Source: an uncultured Verrucomicrobiota bacterium
Lineage (GTDB): Bacteria > Verrucomicrobiota > Verrucomicrobiia > Opitutales > UBA9783
Direction: 5' to 3'
Assembly (NCBI GenBank): GCA_902495005.1
Contig: CABUVL010000003.1
Span: forward strand, 71,056 to 135,055
DNA length: 64,000 nucleotides
This document shows positions 47,814-56,716 of the stretch, one piece after another. A program made the translations under genes and the position numbers. The number at the start of each line of letters is the position of its first letter. The stretch's first letter is position 1. The notes under the pieces are model-generated. The model was not told the origin of the DNA, searched no databases, and was given only the letters and a program-made list of their open reading frames with translations.

Positions 47814-48098
47814 ATGTTTAAAGAAGAACAAATTCCAGAATTTTCTTTTTTATTGGCAAATGAGCTCATGCGGGCATCTTTTCGTGAGTGGTTGGACGTA
47901 AATCAATTAACGAAATTTATGTCTCAATTGGACCTCGTTACGAATGAAGAGAAAATATGTTTTTTAACGAATTTGTCGTTGACGATACGTAAGCTGCCCG
48001 AAGCTCTGTTTACAAAACCTGACGTGCGTATCAACATCTTTCAAGTGGTTCAAGGATGCTTAGACAAATATATAACAGAAAGTATTTCTTATGATTGA
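47814..48098 (+). CDS. tyeA: TyeA-like T3SS gatekeeper partner
   Basis: 94 residues, against 92 for Yersinia TyeA, and aligns end to end by eye with the remembered TyeA sequence: IPEFSFLLANELMRASF with LSEFMGDIVALVDKRW, then EEKICFLTNLSLTIRKLPEA followed by LF with the [20 protein letters not shown] stretch, and a final helix containing LDKYI. TyeA caps the C-terminus of YopN at the cytoplasmic face and controls effector release. In some bacteria it is fused to the gatekeeper; here it is separate. It overlaps the next gene by eight bases. Confidence 0.7.
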   Translation: MFKEEQIPEFSFLLANELMRASFREWLDVNQLTKFMSQLDLVTNEEKICFLTNLSLTIRKLPEALFTKPDVRINIFQVVQGCLDKYITESISYD

Positions 48099-48507
48099 AA
48101 GTTACCTCTTACAATTTGGAGAAAGTATTGGCGTTTCAAATTTACAATTTGGTCCCAAGGATTGTTTGTCGTTCGATGTGGAGCGATCAGGGGTTGTCTA
48201 CATTGAACGAGCTGAGGAAGAAATTTTCTTTTATGTATTGAAGGATTTTAATACCTTGCAATTACCTTACGTCTATTACCAAGAAGCGTTATCGATGATG
48301 GCACATCAGGAGAGTTACGCTTTTGTTGTGCATGCCATTGCCAAGAAGGCGGATCGAATCGGATTTTTCTTGCGTTTGCCAGAAAGACAGTGCGATTTGC
48401 CAATGATTAATCGTGTGTTTACATTTTTATTAAATCTGGTCCACAGCTTGGAAGAAAAAGCGCAAGCCGCCGTCAAAGAAGCTGGGCGAATAAATGTAAT
48501 TAATTGA
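48091..48507 (+). CDS. SycN-like class I T3SS chaperone
   Basis: 138 residues, acidic, small and alpha/beta, the size and fold order of class I secretion chaperones (helix, three strands, helix, strands, helix). By-eye alignment to SycN is good at both ends: IESYLLQFGESIGV with IEPIISHFCQDLGV, and IGFFLRLPERQCDLPMINR with LVLFVSLDERSLTLPLLHQ. Expected role: with a partner, binds the N-terminus of the SctW protein and targets it to the export gate. It is translationally coupled to the tyeA-like gene. Confidence 0.68.
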   Translation: MIESYLLQFGESIGVSNLQFGPKDCLSFDVERSGVVYIERAEEEIFFYVLKDFNTLQLPYVYYQEALSMMAHQESYAFVVHAIAKKADRIGFFLRLPERQCDLPMINRVFTFLLNLVHSLEEKAQAAVKEAGRINVIN

Positions 48508-48543
48508 TTGACGGGCTTTGCGTGGCCGTGTACATCATTTTGC

Positions 48544-49011
48544 ATGAAAAAGTATAGTTATGCGGCGTTGTTATGTTTACCTTTATTCTTTGTAGGCTGC
48601 ACAAAAACAGAATCTGGTCTTGTGGGGTGCGGTATAGGTACGGCGGCCGGTGCGGGTATCGGGTACGCGATTGATGGGGGTGCCGGTGGAGCCATTCTCG
48701 GAGGTGTACTGGGAGCGATTGGCGGTGGCGCTGTCGGAAGTATGACAAATAAAGAGGATGAGTATGCTTCTTCGACAACATCCGTGCCTTCACAACAGGT
48801 ACCTCAAGAGACAATTATTTACACACAAGCTCCTTTGCAACAACAAATTCGTCAAGAACAGTACAATTTAGAACAAGAAAAAATTGACTGGCGTAAACAA
48901 GAACTGGAAAACAAGCGCTTGGAGCTCGAAAAGAGGAAGTTGGACTTGCAAGAAAAAGAACTGCGTAGGCAAGAATTGGAAATGGAATTAAAGGCACGTC
49001 AAGGCGCGTAA
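48544..49011 (+). CDS. glycine-zipper lipoprotein with coiled-coil tail
   Basis: Start at ATG 48544 gives a lipoprotein signal (MKKYSYAALLCLPLFFVGC, Cys at 19); a TTG at 48508 would bury it. A glycine-zipper segment with repeated GxxxG spacing (GIGTAAGAGIGYAIDGG, then GGVLGAIGGGAVGS) spans about 27-63 and could insert into or pack on a membrane. A long charged coiled coil (Glu/Lys/Arg/Leu-rich, about 95-155) follows. Similar proteins are outer-membrane lipoproteins of unknown function. It lies 36 bases after the chaperone gene, so a link to the secretion trio is possible but unproven. Confidence 0.75.
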   Translation: MKKYSYAALLCLPLFFVGCTKTESGLVGCGIGTAAGAGIGYAIDGGAGGAILGGVLGAIGGGAVGSMTNKEDEYASSTTSVPSQQVPQETIIYTQAPLQQQIRQEQYNLEQEKIDWRKQELENKRLELEKRKLDLQEKELRRQELEMELKARQGA

Positions 49012-49030
49012 TTAATTGCAACAGACATGT

Positions 49031-49804
49031 ATGAGACGCTGGAAGTGCGTTTGTACTTATGACGGGAGCGCATTCTGCGGTTGGCAAAGTCAGACGAATG
49101 GCCGAGGTGTTCAGGATATTTTAGAAGGGCGTCTGGCTAAAATTTTCAAGCAATTTATTCGCGTCCATGGGAGCAGCCGAACAGATGCCGGTGTGCATGC
49201 GCGAGGGCAGGTGTTTCATTTCGATGCCGAGTGGTGCCACTCAACGGATGACTTGTTAAGTGCGATAAATTCAGGTTTGGGGTACTGCCTTCACGTTAAT
49301 TCTGTAGAGCCGGTCGATCAAACTTTTCACGCTCGTTTTTCCGCGGTGGGTAAGCGGTATTGTTACTATTTGTTACTACGTCAAGCAACACCGTTTGAGT
49401 GGAGGTATTGCTGGCCCTTGATGCACGGTGATTTTGATCTGGATGCCGTGCTAAAAGCGGCACCGTTGTTTGAAGGCTCCCATTTATTTAATGCCTTTGC
49501 GGGCAAAGTGTTAAACGGGGAAAATCCAAGGAAATTTTTATCAAAAGTTAGCATTGTACCGCAAGACAACGCCTACTTGCGCATTGAGACCCTCGGCTCG
49601 GGCTATTTATACCGTATGGTCAGGAAGATTGTAGGCGCTCTGGTTGGGGTGGCCTACGGAAAATTATCAATGGCGGACATCGAATACATGTTGCTCAGTG
49701 GAGAAAAAAAGAAAAATGTCATGACGGCCCCCGCACAGGGTCTTTTCCTGCAAGAGGTGCTATTCGACGCGTCGAAGTTCAGTGAGCTCTCAGTGCATCA
49801 ATGA
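49031..49804 (+). CDS. truA: tRNA pseudouridine(38-40) synthase
   Basis: 257 residues from ATG 49031 (MRRWKCVCTYDGSAFCGWQ); an upstream in-frame TTG at 49016 is less likely. The catalytic motif GSSRTDAGVHARGQ places the essential Asp at residue 52. Later conserved segments include FHARFSAVGKRYCYYLL and the C-terminal GSGYLYRMVRKIVGALVGV. It isomerises uridines 38-40 of the anticodon arm. Confidence 0.95.
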   Translation: MRRWKCVCTYDGSAFCGWQSQTNGRGVQDILEGRLAKIFKQFIRVHGSSRTDAGVHARGQVFHFDAEWCHSTDDLLSAINSGLGYCLHVNSVEPVDQTFHARFSAVGKRYCYYLLLRQATPFEWRYCWPLMHGDFDLDAVLKAAPLFEGSHLFNAFAGKVLNGENPRKFLSKVSIVPQDNAYLRIETLGSGYLYRMVRKIVGALVGVAYGKLSMADIEYMLLSGEKKKNVMTAPAQGLFLQEVLFDASKFSELSVHQ

Positions 49805-50057
49805 GGATGTGAGATGAGGGCATTTTATGGTGTGGGGTCTTTGATCGTATGAAAATGTAATTTACCCGCTTGCACGTTGAGAGGCAATGGGGGTTGAACG
49901 TAAGAGGCTGCCTTTCAAATGACAACTATCCATTGAGCTTAAAGTAATTCGAGTGGAAAACGTGAGCATAGTGTTCATATGTTTTTACTACGCTTGAAGC
50001 TTCCGATTTCCGATTCAATCTATCAGAGAATAACGAATCATTAACTTCGTATGCCGA

Positions 50058-51200
50058 TTATCTTCGCGTGGGTCGTTTTGAGGGTTTACGGCGTTTAGAA
50101 GATGTTTGGCGTAAATTTTTTAATAATTGTTCCAAGTCGTTTGCGATAAGAACGACGGCATTTTCATGATTCAACTGCTGCATATTGTAGCGCATATCTT
50201 CTAAGAGGCAATCATCCGTGATGAGGTGCAGGGTTTCGTCGATAAGACGATCGATTGCTGTTTGTTCGACGAGCAGGCAGCTGCCCCTCCGTTCATGATA
50301 CAACGCGTTTTTATATTGGTGATTGTCTGCGGCAAAAGGGTAGGGGACTAAAATAGAAGGCGTTTCACATCGAGTGAGTTCTGCAATTGTACCGGCTCCA
50401 GCGCGCCCTATAACAAGATCGGCGGCGGAATAAAGCACATTCATGTTGAGTACAAATGGCATGAAAATTAATTTTGCGCTGCGGCCGTCTTTGTAAGATT
50501 CTTCAATCTCGCCCTTATTACTTCTCCCTATGCCCGTTACGCAGATGACATTAATGTTGTGACTGCCTAGTTTTGCAAAATTTTCTATCACCCATCGATT
50601 AAAAACTTTGGCCCCCTGGCTGCCACCAATGACGACAAGGAGACGTTGATCTTTCGGCACATTTAATTGTTCTCGTGCCGCCCACTTGTCTATTTTTTGA
50701 ATATCTTTACGGATGGGGAAGCCAAGATTACGAACGGTTTTTGCCGATATTTTCGTTAAATTGACCCCCTCCGGCAGATAAATTCGTTTGGCTAAGTAGC
50801 TGAGTAATCGAACGGCTCTGCCAGGGCACTGGTTGGCTTCGTGAAGCACGCACGGCTTCTTTAACAAAGCAGAGGCAAGAATGACACCGACATTCATTAA
50901 TCCCCCAAAGCCAATGGTCAAATCGGCCGATTTTTCTTTCAATAAGCGCAGAGAGCGCAGGAAGTTCTTGATTTGTATGTAAAAAAACTTGGGCCATTGC
51001 CAAAATTTTTTGGACCACGTGCTCTCTTGAAGTGAAATGAAGTTGAGATCTGTGTAAAATTGCGCGAGACGTTTATCGACGTTCTTGTTTGTAATAATGA
51101 GGGTACATTGGTGTCCCCTCGCGCTGAGTTCCTGGGCCAATGCGATACCCGGTGAAAGATGACCACCTGTTCCTCCACAAGCGATGACAAACTTACTCAT
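50058..51200 (-). CDS. murG: UDP-GlcNAc:lipid-I GlcNAc transferase
   Basis: 380 residues. Signatures are ACGGTGGHLSPGIALAQEL at the N-terminus, LHEANQCPGRAVRLL, VIGGSQGAKVFN, and the UDP-binding region RAGAGTIAELTRCETPSILV followed by PYPFAADNHQ. It makes lipid II at the inner face of the membrane. The start overlaps the ftsW stop by four bases. The C-terminus has a short basic tail (SSKRRKPSKRPTRR). The 252 bases between this gene and truA hold nothing I can support. Confidence 0.96.
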   Translation of the reverse strand: MSKFVIACGGTGGHLSPGIALAQELSARGHQCTLIITNKNVDKRLAQFYTDLNFISLQESTWSKKFWQWPKFFYIQIKNFLRSLRLLKEKSADLTIGFGGLMNVGVILASALLKKPCVLHEANQCPGRAVRLLSYLAKRIYLPEGVNLTKISAKTVRNLGFPIRKDIQKIDKWAAREQLNVPKDQRLLVVIGGSQGAKVFNRWVIENFAKLGSHNINVICVTGIGRSNKGEIEESYKDGRSAKLIFMPFVLNMNVLYSAADLVIGRAGAGTIAELTRCETPSILVPYPFAADNHQYKNALYHERRGSCLLVEQTAIDRLIDETLHLITDDCLLEDMRYNMQQLNHENAVVLIANDLEQLLKNLRQTSSKRRKPSKRPTRR

Positions 51201-52306
51201 AGCGACTGACCCTTAACGTCTAATTGTGCATCTTCTTGCGTTCGGCTTAAGTTAACGAGAATGCCAATGCAGCAGTAACTCGTCAATAAATTAGAACCTC
51301 CGTAGCTTAAGAAAGGAAGTGCTAGTCCTTTTGTAGGCAATAAACCTGTTACAACACCCATATTGAAAAAGCTTTGGAAAATTAAAAAATTTAGAGCCCC
51401 TACCCCGGTAAAAAACAAAAATGGGTTGGCGGTGGATTTTACGATTTTTAATCCATAAAAGGCGATGATGGCGAAGAGCAATAGGACGATGAGCACGTGA
51501 ATTAACCCGAGTTCCTCGGCAAGGACTGAAAAGATAAAATCCGTGTGCGCTTCCGGCAAAAAGAAGTATTGCTGCCTCCCTTGCCCTAGCCCCAATCCGG
51601 AAAAGCCGCCTGCGCTGAATCCAATTAAACTTTGCCACAATTGGTATGCGCCCGACAGACGGTTAGCTTCGGCATCTAAAAATGCGGTAATGCGACGTAA
51701 GCGAACCGGGTTGAGGTAGACCGCAATTGAAAAGAGTAACAGAGCGCATACGCACGTGGGAATTATGAATTTCAAACGAGCGCCTCGTAAAAACAGGCAT
51801 AAGAAGCCGATCCATCCGAACAAAAATGCGGTGCCAAAATCAGGCTCTAACAGCATCAAGAAAGCAAAGACAAAAATGATGATTAACGGACGTACGAATC
51901 CTTTGAACCAATGGCTGATATCGTGTAATTGTGATAAATAATGTGCGAAAAAGATAACAAATCCAATTTTGACAAACTCGGAGGGCTGAACACGTAATCC
52001 CCACAGAGAGATCCAACGACGGGATCCATTGACGGATAAGCCTATGCCCGGAATGAGTACGAGTACAAGCAGAATAAGACTTATTGCGCCGATATAGACG
52101 GCGAAATGTGACAATTTTTCAAGTCTGAGGAAGGATATTGCACCTAAGCCTATGCTCGCAAATACCAGCCAAATACATTGCTTCTTAAATAAAAGCATGT
52201 GTGGACCAAAGGGCTGCGAAGCACTGTATAAGATCAGGAGGCCGTACACAGTTAAGCATAACGTCGCAATAAGAATCAAGTGCCTGGCTATGCGTAACTT
52301 TTGCAT
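51197..52306 (-). CDS. ftsW: FtsW-type peptidoglycan glycosyltransferase (SEDS)
   Basis: 369 residues with ten membrane helices. SEDS features: GSRRWISLWGLRVQPSEFVK, RITAFLDAE, GAYQLWQSLIGFSAGGFSGL and the HTDFIFSVLAEELGL loop. It polymerises septal glycan strands from lipid II. Coupled to murG by a four-base overlap and preceded 15 bases upstream by the LysM gene. FtsW is favoured over RodA by the murG linkage. Confidence 0.94.
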   Translation of the reverse strand: MQKLRIARHLILIATLCLTVYGLLILYSASQPFGPHMLLFKKQCIWLVFASIGLGAISFLRLEKLSHFAVYIGAISLILLVLVLIPGIGLSVNGSRRWISLWGLRVQPSEFVKIGFVIFFAHYLSQLHDISHWFKGFVRPLIIIFVFAFLMLLEPDFGTAFLFGWIGFLCLFLRGARLKFIIPTCVCALLLFSIAVYLNPVRLRRITAFLDAEANRLSGAYQLWQSLIGFSAGGFSGLGLGQGRQQYFFLPEAHTDFIFSVLAEELGLIHVLIVLLLFAIIAFYGLKIVKSTANPFLFFTGVGALNFLIFQSFFNMGVVTGLLPTKGLALPFLSYGGSNLLTSYCCIGILVNLSRTQEDAQLDVKGQSL

Positions 52307-52321
52307 CGAAATTCTGAGAGG

Positions 52322-53350
52322 CTACTTCCCTTCGTGCTCTTCTAGGGGCATGACGGGGATATTGTTCTCCTCTTCAAATAAGTCTTCGAAATCTTGATCG
52401 TCACTCATCTCGTGCTGTTCTCCATCGGACTCATTGGAGCCTTCATTGGAAATGATGGTGGTGTCAGGCGCGGTCATATCTTTTACATCTTTGGCCTGAA
52501 GTGTCGTTGTTTCAGCTTGGATTGGGACGATTGTACTTTGTTGGTTTCGGTTAAGATTAATGACTTGACCCACTTGCAAAGCCCTGGGGTTTGTAATCCG
52601 ATTTATGCGTATCAGTTCGTCCAGCTTCATGCCCGAACGAGTGGCAATATCGGAGAGTGTATCTCCGGCTTGAACGGTGTACTTGTCGCCTTGAATGCTT
52701 GCCAGGCTTTTACCTTGTACCGGCATTGAGCTAAGGCCATTTAGCTTTAATTTTTGACCTACATAAATGCGATGGCTACTGAGGTGATTTTGCCTTTGAA
52801 TTTCGCCAACGCTTGTATGGTAACGTTGACTGATGCCCGATAAGGTGTCGCCTTTTTGCACCGTGTATTCGACGGTATTACTCAGCGATGCAGGCACATT
52901 TTGTGTTGAAGAGGAAGGTATAACGAGACGTTGACCTTCACGCAAAATGGATTTTTCACTCAATTGATTGGCCTGCATGATTTGCTTCCAATTAACGTGG
53001 TGCTTGCGGCCAATGGACCATAAAGAGTCTCCTTTACGTACAATGTAATAGGTGTTTTCTTCTTGGATCAATGCATCTTGTTCAGATGGTTCTTCTTCGT
53101 ATTTGTAATCGTCAATGATACTTGAAATGGGCCTGCGTGGCAAGGCTCGAACGTGTTGGCTGACAACGGTTCTTTCGCCGGCGTTGTGTGAAGTATTTTG
53201 TGCACAGCTGGGACAACTAATGAGCGTACTTTGTTGAGATAAATCAGACGAATTACTTTGTCGATCAAATGATAAGCAACCTTGAAACCACAGGCATTGT
53301 CCACTGAGTAAGAAGCCTAATGTTTTTGCATTTAGAAAATTTTTTGACAT
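52322..53350 (-). CDS. LysM-repeat lipoprotein (NlpD-like without peptidase domain)
   Basis: 342 residues. A probable lipoprotein signal (CLWFQGC, Cys at 25) is followed by three LysM domains at about 101-145, 161-204 and 223-267, each starting with the Y-x-V-x-x-GDxL pattern. The C-terminal 70 residues are acidic and disordered (SNESDGEQHEMSDDQDFEDL); no M23 peptidase domain is present. It should bind peptidoglycan, perhaps at the septum given its place upstream of ftsW and murG. Chlamydiae have an nlpD-like gene in the same position. Confidence 0.87.
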   Translation of the reverse strand: MSKNFLNAKTLGFLLSGQCLWFQGCLSFDRQSNSSDLSQQSTLISCPSCAQNTSHNAGERTVVSQHVRALPRRPISSIIDDYKYEEEPSEQDALIQEENTYYIVRKGDSLWSIGRKHHVNWKQIMQANQLSEKSILREGQRLVIPSSSTQNVPASLSNTVEYTVQKGDTLSGISQRYHTSVGEIQRQNHLSSHRIYVGQKLKLNGLSSMPVQGKSLASIQGDKYTVQAGDTLSDIATRSGMKLDELIRINRITNPRALQVGQVINLNRNQQSTIVPIQAETTTLQAKDVKDMTAPDTTIISNEGSNESDGEQHEMSDDQDFEDLFEEENNIPVMPLEEHEGK

Positions 53351-53544
53351 AGGTTTAATTGTGATAATGATTAATTCTCATTTGTTAAAATATTTTTGCA
53401 AGAAAATTAATAGAAGTTTGAGTATCTTGTGCTTCATCCTGTAATGTGTAAAAATTTTCATAAAATGACATTGCGCAAAAAAGTAGATTTGTTAACGATA
53501 GTTGCAATAATTTAGGGTATTTCCGAAGGCTCAATTCTTCTTAT

Positions 53545-54924
53545 ATGCCGGACTTAATTCAAGATCATCCTATCGCCCAACAACTCGATCAGTACACATT
53601 TGACGAGTTGAATGAGCATGTAGAAACACATTTTGCTCATATAGATCCTGCAAAATTGGCCCGTACGTCGCCGTACGTTGTCGGAAACTTCCTCGAACGT
53701 TTGACGGTCGATGAACGTCGTTGCATTTTAAGGAAATTGTCAATTGAGAGCGCATCAGACGTATTGGCGGAAATGAATGTTGAAGATTCTGCCGAAGTGT
53801 TGAGTGCGATGCGAGAATTCCGTGCGGCGCGCATTTTGGAGCTAATGGACGCCGACGATGCGGTGGATCTTATTAATCAGTTAAGTGAGACAGATCGTCA
53901 TCGTTTGCTGGCGCGCATTGACCCTGAATTTGCTTTTGTATTGCGGAAATTATTGCGTTATGATCCCAATACGGCCGGGGGCGTCATGAATCCGGAGGTG
54001 GCTACGCTGAGGGATGCGTGGACCTTGCACGAGGCTTTAGACCACATACGTCATTTTAAGAAGAATATGGAAAATATGTACGTATTGTACGTATTGGACG
54101 ATAAAAATCGTTTGGTTGGAATGACCTCTTTGCAGGATATTGTCTTTTCTGAACCCTCGCAATGCGTGAAAAATATCATGCGCACGGAAGTGCAGAATGC
54201 ATGTTTGCCCGAGGTCGACAAGGAAACGGTTGCGAACACCATGGCGGCCTGCAACTTGTTTTCAATTCCAGTCGTCGACGAAAAGAATAGGTTGTTGGGT
54301 ATTGTAACGCACGATGATGTCTTGGATATCGTGCAAGAGGCGGCAACGGCAGATTTGCAACAATTGCACGGTGCTGGTGCGGATGAAAGTGTGCACGATA
54401 CCGTTTGGTACAGCTTAAAAAAACGTAATCCGTGGCTCTTGGTAAACTTGCTGACGGCCTGTATGTCGGCTGCCGTCATTTCTAAGTTTAACTATGCAAT
54501 TGAAAAGATGAGTTGGATGGCGGCCTTTATGACGGTTACGGCGAGCATTGGCGGCAATACAGGCGCACAGACCTTGGCGGTATCCATCAGAGGATTAGCT
54601 TTGGAAGAATTTCAAAAAGGGGATGCCTTTTTCATCTGTGCAAAAGAGTTGTTAAAGGGTATGCTCAATGGCTTAATTGTAGGTTTTTTGGGAGGTATAC
54701 TGGCGGCGTGGATGTCTAAGAATGTTTTATTGGGGGTCACTGTGTTCCTTTCCATGCTCCTGACGATGCTTTTGTCAGGTTTTGTGGCGGCAATCATTCC
54801 ATTGATGTTAAAAAAATTGCATTTTGATCCCGCGCAAAGTTCGTATATTTTTTTGACGGCCATTACGGATATCGTAGGATTGTTTATCTTTTTGGCTATA
54901 GGCACTCGATTATTACTTTCTTAA
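53545..54924 (+). CDS. mgtE: MgtE-type magnesium transporter
   Basis: 459 residues. The N-terminal superhelical domain (about 40-135) is followed by two CBS domains (NPEVATLRDAWTLHEAL near 150; MRTEVQNACLPEVDKE near 215) and a C-terminal five-helix membrane domain with SIGGNTGAQTLAVSIRGLAL, the MgtE pore signature. Imports Mg2+ under feedback from the cytosolic domains. It ends one base before the next gene, so the two are probably cotranscribed. The upstream 194 bases are an AT-rich promoter region. Confidence 0.94.
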   Translation: MPDLIQDHPIAQQLDQYTFDELNEHVETHFAHIDPAKLARTSPYVVGNFLERLTVDERRCILRKLSIESASDVLAEMNVEDSAEVLSAMREFRAARILELMDADDAVDLINQLSETDRHRLLARIDPEFAFVLRKLLRYDPNTAGGVMNPEVATLRDAWTLHEALDHIRHFKKNMENMYVLYVLDDKNRLVGMTSLQDIVFSEPSQCVKNIMRTEVQNACLPEVDKETVANTMAACNLFSIPVVDEKNRLLGIVTHDDVLDIVQEAATADLQQLHGAGADESVHDTVWYSLKKRNPWLLVNLLTACMSAAVISKFNYAIEKMSWMAAFMTVTASIGGNTGAQTLAVSIRGLALEEFQKGDAFFICAKELLKGMLNGLIVGFLGGILAAWMSKNVLLGVTVFLSMLLTMLLSGFVAAIIPLMLKKLHFDPAQSSYIFLTAITDIVGLFIFLAIGTRLLLS

Positions 54925-54925
54925 A

Positions 54926-55924
54926 ATGACACAAGATTCAAATTACTTGTCTGTTTCAGAACTGAAGCAATTAGAAAATGGGGCAAGTTTTGACACCATC
55001 GTGCTTGTACGTAAGCGTAACACGAAGAGGGGACGTACGGGCAACTTATTTATTCAAGTGGAAGTGGGGGACGCTTTGAATACGTTTACCTTCAATTGTT
55101 TTGAAGGTACGCCGGTGTTTCAATTCTTTCAAGAGGTCCCGTGTAAAACGCCGCAAATCGTCTGCATGAATGGACAAATTGAATTTTTTGGTGATCGCTT
55201 GAGCCCACGAATCAACCACGTCGAGGAAATTGTTGATGGATCTTACGAGGATCACTTGGGGCGTCTGATTGAAAAGCCGGATGAGCCCGTTCCCGAGTTG
55301 AAGAAAGAATTGTTTGATTTTGTCGATCAAATTAAAAATCCTCGTCTGTCGGCAACGGTTAAACAAGTTTTTGAAGATGTGGGTGAAGCGTTTTACAAAA
55401 GTGCGGCGGGTATTTTTATGCATCACGCGTACTTAAATGGATTGCTTGAACACAGTGTGCATGTCGTGCGTGTTGTTCAAGCGCTGTTGCCTTTGTACCC
55501 ACAGGTGAATGTCGATTTAAGCATTGCGGGCGCGATTTTGCACGATGTCGGAAAAGTTTTGGAATATCAATTTGATGCCATTGAAGGCATTTCTAAAACA
55601 CGTATAGGCCGTTTGCAAGGGCACGTCGTCTTGGGTTATCGACTCGTGCGAAGTGCGGCTTTACGACATAAATTAGAGCCTGATTTGTTAGAACGCTTGG
55701 AGCACATCGTACTGTCACACCAAGGAGAACCTGAATGGGGAGCCGCCGTGTACCCATCGACTCCCGAAGCCGTTTTTGTGTCCTTGGCCGATAACTTTGA
55801 CGCCAAAATGGCCATGGTCCAACACCAATTAAAAAGGGCCATTCCTCAACAAGTTTTTTCAGATTTTGTTCAAGGCCTGCAAACGCATTTGCTTACTCAA
55901 GCGGTGATGGATGAATCGGAATAA
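54926..55924 (+). CDS. YhaM-like OB-fold/HD-domain 3'-5' exoribonuclease
   Basis: 332 residues. An N-terminal OB-fold (about 20-115: GNLFIQVEVGD, IVCMNGQIEFFGDRLSPRIN) precedes an HD domain with LNGLLEHSVHVVRVV, the metal-binding GAILHDVGKVLEY and a later HIVLSHQGEPEWGA. This domain order matches YhaM/CBF1-type nucleases, which trim RNA or single-stranded DNA. No Shine-Dalgarno sequence; coupled to mgtE. Confidence 0.88.
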   Translation: MTQDSNYLSVSELKQLENGASFDTIVLVRKRNTKRGRTGNLFIQVEVGDALNTFTFNCFEGTPVFQFFQEVPCKTPQIVCMNGQIEFFGDRLSPRINHVEEIVDGSYEDHLGRLIEKPDEPVPELKKELFDFVDQIKNPRLSATVKQVFEDVGEAFYKSAAGIFMHHAYLNGLLEHSVHVVRVVQALLPLYPQVNVDLSIAGAILHDVGKVLEYQFDAIEGISKTRIGRLQGHVVLGYRLVRSAALRHKLEPDLLERLEHIVLSHQGEPEWGAAVYPSTPEAVFVSLADNFDAKMAMVQHQLKRAIPQQVFSDFVQGLQTHLLTQAVMDESE

Positions 55925-56331
55925 GCATGGCGCAGGGGGCTCATAACCTGAGGGCTCTTGTTTTAAATCCAAGCTCTGCACCCAATATTTATGCGGGAGG
56001 GTTTACTTTTATCATTTAGCGCTTTGTTTTATTGCACTCTATTGCAAGCTTTCAAATAAAACTTCGTAAAGGTATATAAGATATATTTTATGTTGATTTT
56101 CAGATAAGATAAATTTTTTATCGCTGCTTATAAGAGTCCTATGAAGATGAAAGTTTGCAGCCGTTTGATCTACCTCATGTGACACTTTGTGACAAACGAT
56201 ACTTTCAAAAAGTTCTTTCTCGCAAGCATCAGGCCGGAAGTATAACTTATTTAAAAACGGGAGATATAGATTGCCTACATCTAGTTATAATATAAAAACA
56301 ATTGAGCTACCCCTATTGGTATCCCTTTTGT

Positions 56332-56356
56332 AAAAAGCTTCCCGAAGAGGCTTTTT
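56332..56356 (+). terminator. terminator-like hairpin in the non-coding stretch
   Basis: AAAAAGCTTC pairs with GAGGCTTTTT over a 5-base loop, with an A-run on one side and a T-run on the other, so it could work on both strands. No clear gene ends next to it; the nearest is the YhaM-like gene 400 bases upstream. Confidence 0.5.
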
Positions 56357-56666
56357 AAGGTTATAAGTTATTTTTCTAAGAAGCTTATAATGTTTCATCT
56401 TTTTAGAAAAATTATGAGGGCCTTTACATTTCTTAATTCCGGATTCACTAAAACTGGAATTTCTTTTATTAATTCCTTCTAAAGAAAATTTTGAATTATC
56501 AAAAAGCTTATTAGCTAATAAATAATTGGCCTATGCGCATCGACTTTCTTCATAATCCCCTCACGAAATGTCGCGAAATCAGGCATGGTTAATAATAGTC
56601 AATTAGTTCTATTAAGTAAATCTCGCCTGACATTTTTAAGCTCTGAGCATATCGACGTTTAGGGCA

Positions 56667-56716
56667 TTGACGACGATTTCGTCATTTTTCATTGGAATTG
56701 ACGAAATCAATGTCAA
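56667..56716. repeat. 18-base inverted repeat with 14-base spacer
   Basis: TTGACGACGATTTCGTCA (56667-56684) and its near reverse complement (56699-56716) share a perfect 10-base core GATTTCGTCA/TGACGAAATC and outer TTGAC/GTCAA. It could be a regulator site or a hairpin. Confidence 0.5.

Noticed and set aside
56134..56295. 54-codon open frame in the tpsB upstream gap (contains HVTLCDKRYFQKVLSRKHQA)
   Set aside because: It has no start codon and no recognisable family; possible in AT-rich DNA by chance, though a gene remnant cannot be excluded.
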